From Oligoflexia bacterium (GTDB lineage: Bacteria > Myxococcota_A > UBA796 > UBA2385): a stretch of DNA of 14,157 nucleotides. The first letter of the stretch is position 1. Every line of letters starts with the position of its first letter. Positions 1-7,034 of the stretch are shown in pieces. The position numbers were made by a program, and so were the translations under genes. The stretch lies in assembly GCA_013152105.1 (NCBI GenBank), contig JAADHA010000085.1, forward strand, positions 1-14,157. The letters run 5' to 3'. The notes under the pieces are model-generated. The model saw only the letters and a list, made by a program, of their open reading frames with translations, did not search any database and had not been told where the DNA came from.

Positions 1-243
1 ACGACGGTACCCCTGCCCGAGAGCAGCGTCACCGGCTTTCTCAACATCAGCTCGCGGCCCATCGGTCTGGAGCTGAGCATCGACGGGCAAGCCCGCGGCA
101 CCACCCCAGCGCGGGCGCTCCAGCTACCCGTCGGACCACACACAATCATGGTAACCAACCCCAGCACCGGCCAGAGTTGGACCCGCCAGGTAGAAGTCCA
201 GGAAGGTCGCTCGCAGCTCATCCGCCTGGGAGGAGGAACGTGA
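1..243 (+). CDS. PEGA-domain protein, C-terminal fragment
   Basis: An open frame enters from the left edge and ends at TGA 241-243, leaving the last 80 residues of a larger protein. Residues about 10-76 of the fragment have the PEGA pattern: a GFLNISSRP strand, a short 'IDGQ..GTTP' turn, then 'LPVGPHTIMVTNPSTG' and a final strand ending 'LIRL'. PEGA domains are small extracytoplasmic beta domains, often at the C-terminus of Ser/Thr kinases or surface proteins in myxobacteria. The rest of this protein lies outside the window, so its overall role cannot be told. The stop overlaps the GTG start of the next gene by 4 bp (GTGA), so the two are probably co-transcribed and translationally coupled. 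Confidence 0.75.
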   Translation, partial: TTVPLPESSVTGFLNISSRPIGLELSIDGQARGTTPARALQLPVGPHTIMVTNPSTGQSWTRQVEVQEGRSQLIRLGGGT

Positions 244-1154
244 GCACCATCCTCACCCTGCTGCTCTGCCTCATCCTCTCTGCCCACGCCCAGGCCGGCA
301 GGGTGGTCATCCTGAGCAGCGACCAACTGCCCGCCTACGAACGCCCAATACCGGCATTCGAGCAGTACCTCGACCGACCCGTCCAGGTCTACCAGCTCGA
401 GGGAGACAAGACACGCGCCCTGCACATCGCCAAACAACTCGGTGAAGACCGACCCGCTCTGATCTTCGCCTTGGGCGCAAAAGCCGCCTGGGTAGCGGTC
501 AACCAGCTTCCCGGCGTGCCCCTCGTCTACGCCGCGGTGCTTGACCCCAACCGCTATGGCATCGACGGCGCCTTTGTCACCGGGGTCGGCATGCAACTGC
601 CGCCCGATCTGGTGCTCAGCCAATTCCAGCTCTTCGCCCCGAATGTAAAGCGCATCGGCATCATCGTCTGGCAGGGCAACCACGATCCCCAGATCGAAGA
701 CGCGATCGACGCCGCCAGGCGCGCCGGCTACGAAGTCACCGCGCGCAGGGTTGGCCACACCAAGGACGTGCGCCGTGACTTCGCTTCGCTGCGTCGACAG
801 GTGGATGCGCTGTGGATCCTGCCAGACCCGGTCGTCGTCACGCCCCAGAATTTTCGAACCCTCCGCGACGAAGCCCTTCGCGCCCACATTCCCATCCTGG
901 CCTACGGCGAGCAGCTCGTCCGCGCCGGTGCCCTGATGTGCGTGGCCCCGGATTGGGACGCCGTCGGACGCCAGGCTGCCGGGCTGGCCAACAAGATCCT
1001 GGGTGGCACCACGGCCAGCGCCGTCCGCCCGGTCGCAGCCGACACGCCGCGCGTGTTGATCAACGGCGACACCCAGGACGCGCTGGGCATGAAGATGGAC
1101 GAGATCATGCTGGACTTCGTCGACGAAGTGGTGCGCGCCAAGGTGGATCGCTGA
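240..1154 (+). CDS. ABC_sub_bind-type secreted periplasmic binding protein
   Basis: A 304-residue protein that resembles the ABC_sub_bind (TrpX-like) family of periplasmic substrate-binding proteins. The frame can be opened from a TTG at 177, but I choose GTG 240: a strong Shine-Dalgarno (GGAGGAGG) sits just upstream, it overlaps the previous stop, and it gives an N-terminal signal peptide at once (hydrophobic TILTLLLCLILSAHAQA, likely cleaved after AHA near residue 17). The mature part shows two alpha/beta lobes: strand 'VVILSS' near 22, 'LIFALGAKAAW' near 74-84, 'VPLVYAAVLDP' near 93-103, 'KRIGIIV' and 'DALWILPDP' further on, then 'IPILAYGEQLVRAGAL'. No lipobox is visible, so it is probably soluble in the periplasm. 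No matching permease or ATPase of this class lies beside it. Ligand unknown. It may instead act as a sensor component with its PEGA partner, which is inference. Confidence 0.8.
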   Translation: MSTILTLLLCLILSAHAQAGRVVILSSDQLPAYERPIPAFEQYLDRPVQVYQLEGDKTRALHIAKQLGEDRPALIFALGAKAAWVAVNQLPGVPLVYAAVLDPNRYGIDGAFVTGVGMQLPPDLVLSQFQLFAPNVKRIGIIVWQGNHDPQIEDAIDAARRAGYEVTARRVGHTKDVRRDFASLRRQVDALWILPDPVVVTPQNFRTLRDEALRAHIPILAYGEQLVRAGALMCVAPDWDAVGRQAAGLANKILGGTTASAVRPVAADTPRVLINGDTQDALGMKMDEIMLDFVDEVVRAKVDR

Positions 1155-1163
1155 TCGCCGAGT

Positions 1164-1211
1164 TCGGGATGACAAGGTCGGGATGACAAGGTCGGGATGG
1201 CAAGACGGGAT
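1164..1211. repeat. 14-bp-period tandem repeat
   Basis: The unit TCGGGATGACAAGG occurs at 1164-1177 and 1178-1191 exactly. A third copy with two changes follows at 1192-1205 (ATGG for ATGA, final A for G), then a decayed CGGGAT at 1206-1211. It lies between the binding-protein stop (1154) and the ABC ATPase start (1265). Function unknown; it may be replication slippage. Confidence 0.85.
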
Positions 1212-1264
1212 AGGATGCCGCCCCCCTCGCCAAGACCGGCAAGGTCCCGCCAAGGTACCGCCTG

Positions 1265-3115
1265 ATGACGCCATCTTCGCCCCAAGCCTCCGCCGAACAA
1301 CCGATCCTGCGGGTCCGGGGCCTCAAGACCTTCTTCCACTCCGAAGACGGCGTGGTCAAGGCGGTCAACGATGTCAGCTTTGACATCCGACGCGGCCAGA
1401 GCCTGGGTCTGGTGGGAGAATCCGGCTCGGGCAAGTCCGTGACCTCGTTGACCATCATGCGTCTCCTGCCCGACACGGGCGTCAGCGTCGAGGGCGGATC
1501 GGTCAGCCTGCTGGGACGAGACCTGCTGACCGTCTCAAGCGCCGAGATGCGCACCGTTCGCGGCAACAAGATCGCCATGATCTTCCAGGAACCCATGACC
1601 TCGCTCAACCCCGTCTTCACCGTCGGGGACCAGGTCATGGAGGCCATTCTGACCCACGAAAAGGTCGACCAGCGCGAAGCGCTCAAGCGCACCCTGGCCT
1701 TGTTCGACGAGGTCGGCATTCCAGACCCGAAGCGCCGGGTCAACACCTACCCCCACGAGATGTCCGGCGGTCAAAAGCAGCGCGTCATGATCGCCATGGC
1801 CCTGGCCTGCAACCCCCAGGTGCTCATCGCGGACGAGCCGACCACGGCCCTCGATGTCACCATCCAAGCCCAGATCCTGGACCTGCTGCGCAAGCTGAGA
1901 AACGACCGGGGCATGAGCATCCTCTTCATCACCCACGACTTGGGCGTGATCGCCGAGATCGCCGACGAAGTGGCGGTGATGTACCGCGGCAACCTGGTCG
2001 AGTACGGCGACGTCGTCAGCATCTTCGCGAACCCGCAGCATCCCTACACCAAGGGCCTGTTGGCCTGCCGCCCACGCCTGGACAGTCCCTACCGGATCCT
2101 GCCCACGGTCAGCGACTTCCTGGACACCCGACAGGTCAACGGCGAGTGGACGCTGACCGAGAAAGAGATGACGCCAGAGCGCGAGCGGGCCCTCATCGAG
2201 GGCGGCCGCGAGAAGCTCACCGAACCGACCGGCAAGCCACTGCTCAGCGTCAAGGATCTCCAGGTCTGGTTCCCGATCAAGAAGGGCCTGCTGGGCCGCA
2301 CGGTCGACCACGTAAAGGCCGTGGACGGCATCAGCTTCGATGTCTACAAGGGGCAGACCCTGGGCTTGGTCGGCGAGTCTGGCTGTGGAAAGACTACCAC
2401 TGGTCGCGCCATCCTGCGCCTGGTCGAACCGACCGGCGGTCACGTGGAATTCATGGGCAAAGACCTGGGTTCCCTGCACGGCGGCGACATGCGCACGGTG
2501 CGCGAAGACCTCCAGATCATCTTCCAGGACCCCTACTCCTCCCTCAACCCGCGGCTGACCGTCGAACAAGCCGTGACCGAGCCGATGAAGGTCCACGGCA
2601 TCGGGGACAGCGACCAGGACCGCCGCGACCGCGCCGCCGCCCTGATGAAGGAAGTCGGCCTGCTGCCCGAACACCTGCGCCGCTACCCCCACGAATTCTC
2701 GGGAGGCCAGCGTCAGCGCATCTGCATCGCTCGCACCCTGTCGCTGCAACCCGGCTTCGTCATCTGCGACGAATGCGTCAGCGCCCTGGATGTCTCGGTC
2801 CAGGCCCAGGTCCTCAACCTGCTCAACGATCTGCAACAACGCCGCGGACTGACCTACATCTTCATCAGCCACGATCTGTCCGTCGTGAAGTTCATGAGCG
2901 ACATCATGTGCGTCATGCAGGACGGCAAGATCGTCGAGGCAGGGCCGTCCGAGGCCATCTACGAGAACCCACAGATGGAATACACGCGCACCCTGATCAA
3001 CGCGATCCCGCGCGATGACATCGACCACATTCGGGCCCGCCAGGTCGAACGCGAGGCCGCCACCGCGCACCGCCTGGCCCTGGCCGACAAGCATCAAGCC
3101 ACGCCGGTGACCTGA
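1265..3115 (+). CDS. Fused two-domain peptide/nickel-type ABC transporter ATPase (DppD-DppF / GsiA-like)
   Basis: A 616-residue cytoplasmic ATPase with two complete nucleotide-binding domains, as in GsiA and YejF. Such proteins power import of oligopeptides, glutathione or nickel through two permeases. NBD1: Walker A GESGSGKS at 51-58, Q-loop Q108, signature MSGGQ at 166-170, Walker B VLIADE at 186-191, H-loop H224. The oligo_HPY-type extension follows ('NPQHPYTKGLLACRP' near 256-270). A charged linker runs to about 325. NBD2: Walker A GESGCGKT at 370-377, signature FSGGQ at 478-482, Walker B FVICDE at 498-503, H-loop H536. In NBD2 the usual DEP after Walker B reads DEC (C504), while the catalytic Glu is kept. 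ATG 1265 has only a weak Shine-Dalgarno. No permease or dedicated peptide-binding protein is present here, so the substrate is unknown. The next gene starts 4 bp after the stop. Confidence 0.95.
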   Translation: MTPSSPQASAEQPILRVRGLKTFFHSEDGVVKAVNDVSFDIRRGQSLGLVGESGSGKSVTSLTIMRLLPDTGVSVEGGSVSLLGRDLLTVSSAEMRTVRGNKIAMIFQEPMTSLNPVFTVGDQVMEAILTHEKVDQREALKRTLALFDEVGIPDPKRRVNTYPHEMSGGQKQRVMIAMALACNPQVLIADEPTTALDVTIQAQILDLLRKLRNDRGMSILFITHDLGVIAEIADEVAVMYRGNLVEYGDVVSIFANPQHPYTKGLLACRPRLDSPYRILPTVSDFLDTRQVNGEWTLTEKEMTPERERALIEGGREKLTEPTGKPLLSVKDLQVWFPIKKGLLGRTVDHVKAVDGISFDVYKGQTLGLVGESGCGKTTTGRAILRLVEPTGGHVEFMGKDLGSLHGGDMRTVREDLQIIFQDPYSSLNPRLTVEQAVTEPMKVHGIGDSDQDRRDRAAALMKEVGLLPEHLRRYPHEFSGGQRQRICIARTLSLQPGFVICDECVSALDVSVQAQVLNLLNDLQQRRGLTYIFISHDLSVVKFMSDIMCVMQDGKIVEAGPSEAIYENPQMEYTRTLINAIPRDDIDHIRARQVEREAATAHRLALADKHQATPVT

Positions 3116-3119
3116 GCCC

Positions 3120-3962
3120 ATGTCTGCCATCCGTACCGGTCGCCTTGTGCGAGCCCTGGCCTGTGACCGCAAGGTCCGCGTCCTCGCCGTCGTCGCCGAC
3201 GGGCCGGCTCGAGACCTGGTCTCGCACCACAAGCTGACCGCCGGCGCCGCAGTGCTGGCCAGCGAGGGCCTGGTGGCCGCGGTCTTGCTGTCCAACCAGG
3301 TCAAGGGCGAAGAGCGGATCACGCTAGATGTCCAGGGCGAACGGCCTCGCTTCGCCCTCTCGGTCGACGTGTGGGGAGACGGACCGCTGCGGGCCCGCTT
3401 CACGCCCGCCAACCTCGCCCAGACCGACCGCTTCTCGGGCTACCTCAGCGCGATTCGCTCGCTGGACGGCAAGGAACTGTACCGCGGCATCGCCAAGATC
3501 CAAGACGAGACCTTTGAGCAGGCCCTGAGCCGCTACCTCACCAGCTCCGAACAGGTCGACGGGCGGGTGCGGATCCAGGCCCGCCTCGACAAGGACGGCA
3601 GCCCTCGCTTCGCGGCCGGGCTCCTGGTCGAGCGCTTCCCCGACACCGACCCGGAAGAGTTCGCGGCCATCTTCGACCAACCCTTGAAAGGCGACTTTGC
3701 TGCCCTGATGACCGGCTTCGCCTTCGGCCAGCTCGCCGGACAGCCGGTCGACGTGCTCGAAGCCCGTGATCTGGAGTTTCGCTGCACCTGTTCCCTGCAA
3801 CGGGTCACCCGCATGCTGCGTACCCTGGGTCCGACCGAGCTGCGCGATATGCTGGAAAAGGACGGTGGGGCCGAGATCACCTGCCACTTCTGCAACCAGC
3901 GCTACGACATCAGCGCCGACCAGCTTCGGGCGTTGATCGCCGCAGATGACGGGGGCGAATAG
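3120..3962 (+). CDS. hslO: Hsp33 redox-regulated chaperone
   Basis: A 280-residue cytoplasmic holdase of the Hsp33 family, within the usual length range. Members are switched on by oxidative stress when a C-terminal zinc centre is oxidised and the chaperone unfolds. The full zinc signature is present: C222-x-C224 ('FRCTCS') and, 30 residues on, C255-x2-C258 ('ITCHFCNQRY'). The N-terminal half has the expected Hsp33 opening 'RALACDRKVRVLAV', the 'HKLTAGAAVLASEGLVAAVLLS' region near 37-58, and 'LSRYLTSSEQ' near 136-145. The ATG start lies 4 bp after the ABC ATPase stop, so the two are almost surely one transcript. Pairing an uptake ATPase with a redox chaperone is unusual, but the family call is secure. 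Activation by oxidation follows from the conserved cysteines. Confidence 0.96.
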   Translation: MSAIRTGRLVRALACDRKVRVLAVVADGPARDLVSHHKLTAGAAVLASEGLVAAVLLSNQVKGEERITLDVQGERPRFALSVDVWGDGPLRARFTPANLAQTDRFSGYLSAIRSLDGKELYRGIAKIQDETFEQALSRYLTSSEQVDGRVRIQARLDKDGSPRFAAGLLVERFPDTDPEEFAAIFDQPLKGDFAALMTGFAFGQLAGQPVDVLEARDLEFRCTCSLQRVTRMLRTLGPTELRDMLEKDGGAEITCHFCNQRYDISADQLRALIAADDGGE

Positions 3963-3996
3963 GGCGGCTGGCCATGGCGATGCTTCGTGCCGCGAC

Positions 3997-4728
3997 TCAG
4001 CCCTGGTACTCGCCCCGGATCGCCCGGTCCTCGATGCCAAGATACGCCTCGATACGCTTCTCGATGTAGCGCGCCTGGACATCGTCCCTGATGCCACCCA
4101 GCAGCTTGATGCTGCTGCCGTCCTGCATCCGCGCGTGGACCTGGTAGCTCACGCCGCGCTTGTTGCCGCGCTTGGAGACCAGGTAGAGCTGGTCGATCCG
4201 AGCAGTGGGCAAGGGGTCGGGGCTTGACCAGGGAATGGGGCCATGCGTAACGGTGATCTGCCGGTCGTTCGCCGTAATCGTGGTCGTGTTCAGCAGGTTC
4301 GCCACCGCGGTCCAGGTGATCCCGACGCCGGCGGCGACATGGATGAGGGGAAACAAGAGCATTATCGCTGTCGGTCCGCCTGGAAGGCTTCCGCTGATGG
4401 CGACGGCGTACCACACGACCAGGAAGCCGTCCCAGAAGATGCTGAAGAGCAGCAAGGCCAGCGCCGAAGGATGGTACCACCGGCGGCGGATCTCGAGTCC
4501 CTCGGTGCCCTTCTGCACCTCGATCCCTGGCGGTCCCTTGAACATCGCCATCAGCTCTTCCGGCGGCGTCTCTCGTTCCACCGTCGCCGGGCGGTGCAGG
4601 ACATCCTTGGCCAGGTCGACCGCGCTGCCGCACCCTCGGCAGATGGCGACCAGGCGAGCGACGTTGACATCATCGACAGCAATGGCGTCGCCACAGTTGG
4701 GACAGATCAGGGGCTTCGTGCTGGCCAT
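3997..4728 (-). CDS. Zinc-ribbon protein with two transmembrane helices, function unknown
   Basis: A 243-residue protein not assigned to a named family. It opens with a zinc-ribbon-like pair of cysteine knuckles, C9-P-N-C12-G and C30-R-G-C33-G. A hydrophilic stretch follows (about 40-85, including 'PPGIEV'). Two hydrophobic helices come next, about 88-112 ('SALALLLFSIFWDGFLVVWY') and 118-147, which form a membrane hairpin. The C-terminal domain (about 150-243) looks like a mixed beta sheet with 'RIDQLYLVSKR', then a helix 'DDVQARYIEKRIEAYLGI'. Both soluble ends are predicted to be on the same side of the membrane, probably cytoplasmic given the zinc knuckles. ATG 4728 is the first start in frame before the knuckle, with a poor Shine-Dalgarno. 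It lies 74 bp downstream of the TonB receptor on the same strand and converges on hslO with a 34-bp gap. A role in sensing or membrane-protein quality control is possible but unsupported. Confidence 0.8.
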   Translation of the reverse strand: MASTKPLICPNCGDAIAVDDVNVARLVAICRGCGSAVDLAKDVLHRPATVERETPPEELMAMFKGPPGIEVQKGTEGLEIRRRWYHPSALALLLFSIFWDGFLVVWYAVAISGSLPGGPTAIMLLFPLIHVAAGVGITWTAVANLLNTTTITANDRQITVTHGPIPWSSPDPLPTARIDQLYLVSKRGNKRGVSYQVHARMQDGSSIKLLGGIRDDVQARYIEKRIEAYLGIEDRAIRGEYQG

Positions 4729-4756
4729 GGGCTCAGGCTATCGCGTCGTGATCCCC

Positions 4757-4783
4757 GCGAGCCACACGGCGGAGTCGGCTCGC
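4757..4783 (-). terminator. Hairpin downstream of the TonB receptor gene
   Basis: The inverted repeat GCGAGCC (4757-4763) / GGCTCGC (4777-4783) has a 13-nt loop and lies 20 bp past the receptor stop. No U-tract follows on the minus strand, so it may be a weak or factor-assisted terminator, or an attenuator before the zinc-ribbon gene. Confidence 0.35.
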
Positions 4784-4788
4784 CCCTT

Positions 4789-4821
4789 GATCCGAACCTC
4801 GATCAGATCCGAACCTCGATC
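4789..4821. repeat. 17-bp tandem duplication at the receptor stop codon
   Basis: The 16-mer GATCCGAACCTCGATC occurs at 4789-4804 and again at 4806-4821, a period of 17 bp. The copies meet at the TonB receptor stop codon (TCA on the plus strand, 4803-4805). The duplicated sequence therefore encodes the last residues (IEVRI) and creates the TGA at the junction. Confidence 0.9.
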
Positions 4822-6917
4822 GTCACCTGGATGGTGCGGCCCGCGCCAGCAATGTCATTGGGGTACTTCGCCGCCCCGTCACTGTTCACGGCGTTGGCGT
4901 CTTCCTGGGGGACCAGCGTGTCATAAGACGTGTCCAGCAGGTTGTGAACCGCCAGGTCGGCCTTGACCCGCCCATCCATCAGGCCGTCCACTGCGATGGC
5001 GCCGTGAAGCAGGCCATAGGCCGGGCCGTCTTGCAGCTTGGAGTCCGGGGTCCAGTCCTGGCGGGGACGTGTGCCGTACACATCGGCCAGCAGTGACATC
5101 GAGACCAGGTCTACGGGGTGCCAGGCCAGGCGCCCGTGGCCCATATGGGGCGGGAATTCGTAGATCGGCTGACCGGTCTCGCGGTCGGTGGCGCGGGTGT
5201 AGGCGTAGCTGGCTTGGAACTCGACCGGGCCTCGCTTGATGGTGCCCTCGAATTCTGCTCCCAGCGCCAGCGCTCCTCCGACGTTGTCATAATACTCGCT
5301 GCCCAGGGTGACGCTGGGTCGGGTGGACTTGCCGATCTGCTGGTCGATGCCCGACGCAAAGGTCGCCATCCGCAGGTCCAGGTCCCGCGCCGGGCTCCAC
5401 GAGAGCTCACCCTCGATCGTGTCGGTCAGCTCGGGCTGGAGCTTCGGGTTGCCATTCGTGAAGAGGTTGTCGCCGTTGCTATCCTGACCGACCTGGACCA
5501 GGAGTTCGCGGGCGTTGGGCGCACGAAAGGCACGACCGTACAATAGCTTGACCAGTGTCGACTCGCTCGGGACCAGCAGCAGACCCAGGCGAGGGCTCAC
5601 GAAGGGACCGAAGTAGCTGTGATAATCAACCCGACCACCCGCCGTAAGCTCCAGCCACCAGGACGCCGTCCAGGTGTCCTGGGCGTACACGAATGCATCG
5701 GTGATCCAACTGGGATCGGCACGAAAGGTCGAGGGCAAGGTAGGTTCGTGACTCATATTGTCGTAGTGGATGTCCTCGAGTTGGAGAATATGAACCGTCT
5801 CCAGCCCAAGCCCCGAGACGATCGCGTGCGTGGCCGTGGGGCTCAGGGTGGCATCGACACCGACCCCGTGGCGCACGCTGTCCTTCTGGGTCTCGACCAG
5901 GGTACCCTGCCAGTCGGCCTGGTCGCCCTGCACGGAGAGGTCACTAAACCACGCGTAGGCCCCCGGGTTGTCGTGACGCTGCGAGTAGAAGTACGGCGTG
6001 ATCTTGCCCAGCGCACCCAGGTCGATGTGGTAGCGAGCCGACAGGAAGACGTTGCGGTAGTTCAGGGCGAAGTCGTTGGGATTGTTGAGGAGCACATCCA
6101 GGGCGTCATCCTGCTGGTTGACGAAATAGGTGTGGCGATAGTCCACCAGATCGACCGCCAGATCCAAACCGCCAATACCCAGCTTGAAGCCGCCGTTGAT
6201 CGACCGGCGCGGGTTCAGCCCCTTGATGTTGGCGTTGCCGCTGGGGACCGTGTCCATGCCAATCCCATCGACGGCGAGCGCGCGGACATAGGCCCGCACA
6301 TCCACATCCCGCCCATGCACCGTCAGCATATCGGCGTAGACCGCTGACGCACCATAGCGTCCGTCGCTACCCACCAGGCCCCGAACAAAGCCACCGTCCA
6401 GACTGCGTCCGTCCCAGGTCACGACATTGATGACCCCAGCAAAGGCGTTCGTGCCATAGAGGGCCGAGCCCGGGCCCTTGATGACCTCGACCTGGCGCAC
6501 CATTTCCAGCGGCACATAATCATCCAACCAGGCGTGGGTATACACGCCGTCGTACCAGGGCACGCCGTCGATGAGCAGCAGGATCTTGTCGTTGTCCGAG
6601 CTGGTGACCCCGCGAAACCAGCCCAGGTCCCGCGACTCCTTGGCCACCGAGATGTAGATCCCCGGCATGGCGCGCAGCACATCGGACAGCGTGCGGTGGC
6701 CAGCCCGGCGGATGTCGCCCGCGGTCACCACGGTGACGATGCTGGGGGCCTGGCGAACGGTCTGGGCGTAGCGGCTGGCAACCGTGACCAGCTCCTGCTC
6801 GGCCTTGAACAGCTCGCTCTCGTCCAGCTCTTCGAAGGGATCCTTGGGCGCCGCGGCCCAGGCCACCCCGGTGCCGCCCAGGCACAGCGGCAGCAGCAGG
6901 CTCAGCGAGGGGATCAC
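4803..6917 (-). CDS. TonB-dependent outer-membrane receptor
   Basis: A 704-residue outer-membrane transporter. The open frame runs far upstream, but the real start is GTG 6917: AAGGA lies 8 nt before it, and a signal peptide follows directly (IPSLSLLLPLCLGGTGVAWAAA, cleaved near residue 22). A TonB-box-like segment ELVTVASR lies near 42-49. The plug domain runs from about 50 to 170: 'PSIVTVVTAGDIRRAG', 'LSDVLRAMPGI', 'LLLIDGVP', then the signature 'MVRQVEVIKGPGSALYG' (about 139-155) and 'FAGVINVVT'. The remaining ~530 residues are alternating beta-barrel strands with many aromatic girdle residues. A TonB-dependent recommended-receptor motif is seen near 'YGRAFRAPNARELL'. The ligand (siderophore, haem, cobalamin or other) cannot be read from the sequence. 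The last residues, TIQVTIEVRI, end without the usual C-terminal aromatic. The gene is divergent from the ycaQ-family gene, with 117 bp between starts. Energy would come from TonB/ExbBD, not encoded here. Confidence 0.95.
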   Translation of the reverse strand: MIPSLSLLLPLCLGGTGVAWAAAPKDPFEELDESELFKAEQELVTVASRYAQTVRQAPSIVTVVTAGDIRRAGHRTLSDVLRAMPGIYISVAKESRDLGWFRGVTSSDNDKILLLIDGVPWYDGVYTHAWLDDYVPLEMVRQVEVIKGPGSALYGTNAFAGVINVVTWDGRSLDGGFVRGLVGSDGRYGASAVYADMLTVHGRDVDVRAYVRALAVDGIGMDTVPSGNANIKGLNPRRSINGGFKLGIGGLDLAVDLVDYRHTYFVNQQDDALDVLLNNPNDFALNYRNVFLSARYHIDLGALGKITPYFYSQRHDNPGAYAWFSDLSVQGDQADWQGTLVETQKDSVRHGVGVDATLSPTATHAIVSGLGLETVHILQLEDIHYDNMSHEPTLPSTFRADPSWITDAFVYAQDTWTASWWLELTAGGRVDYHSYFGPFVSPRLGLLLVPSESTLVKLLYGRAFRAPNARELLVQVGQDSNGDNLFTNGNPKLQPELTDTIEGELSWSPARDLDLRMATFASGIDQQIGKSTRPSVTLGSEYYDNVGGALALGAEFEGTIKRGPVEFQASYAYTRATDRETGQPIYEFPPHMGHGRLAWHPVDLVSMSLLADVYGTRPRQDWTPDSKLQDGPAYGLLHGAIAVDGLMDGRVKADLAVHNLLDTSYDTLVPQEDANAVNSDGAAKYPNDIAGAGRTIQVTIEVRI

Positions 6918-7034
6918 GGTGTGCTTCCTTGCAAGGGGCGCTCGAGGAGGAGGGGAAGAGGCGAGAGACGCAGGTGTAGCACGAGGGTGCGCCCACGAGC
7001 AGCGGCATACGCAGCACAGCGCTACAGGTGCGCC
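6918..7034. promoter_or_regulatory. Divergent intergenic region between receptor and ycaQ-family gene
   Basis: Both genes start outward from this 117-bp gap, so it must hold a promoter for each unless the receptor is read from within the neighbour. A perfect 10-bp palindrome CCTTGCAAGG (6927-6936) covers part of the receptor's Shine-Dalgarno, which would suit an operator, though a 10-bp palindrome can arise by chance. On the plus strand ACAGGTG precedes the ycaQ ATG. I could not make a convincing -35/-10 call. Confidence 0.4.

Noticed and set aside
177..239. A longer form of the ABC_sub_bind protein starting at TTG 177.
   Set aside because: The extra 21 residues are Pro/Arg-rich and would precede the signal peptide, while GTG 240 has a strong Shine-Dalgarno.
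1535..3412. A 625-codon open frame on the minus strand across the ABC ATPase and hslO.
   Set aside because: It is antisense to two secure genes, shows no family motif and has a Val/Asp/Leu-rich composition expected from reverse reading of GC-rich codons.
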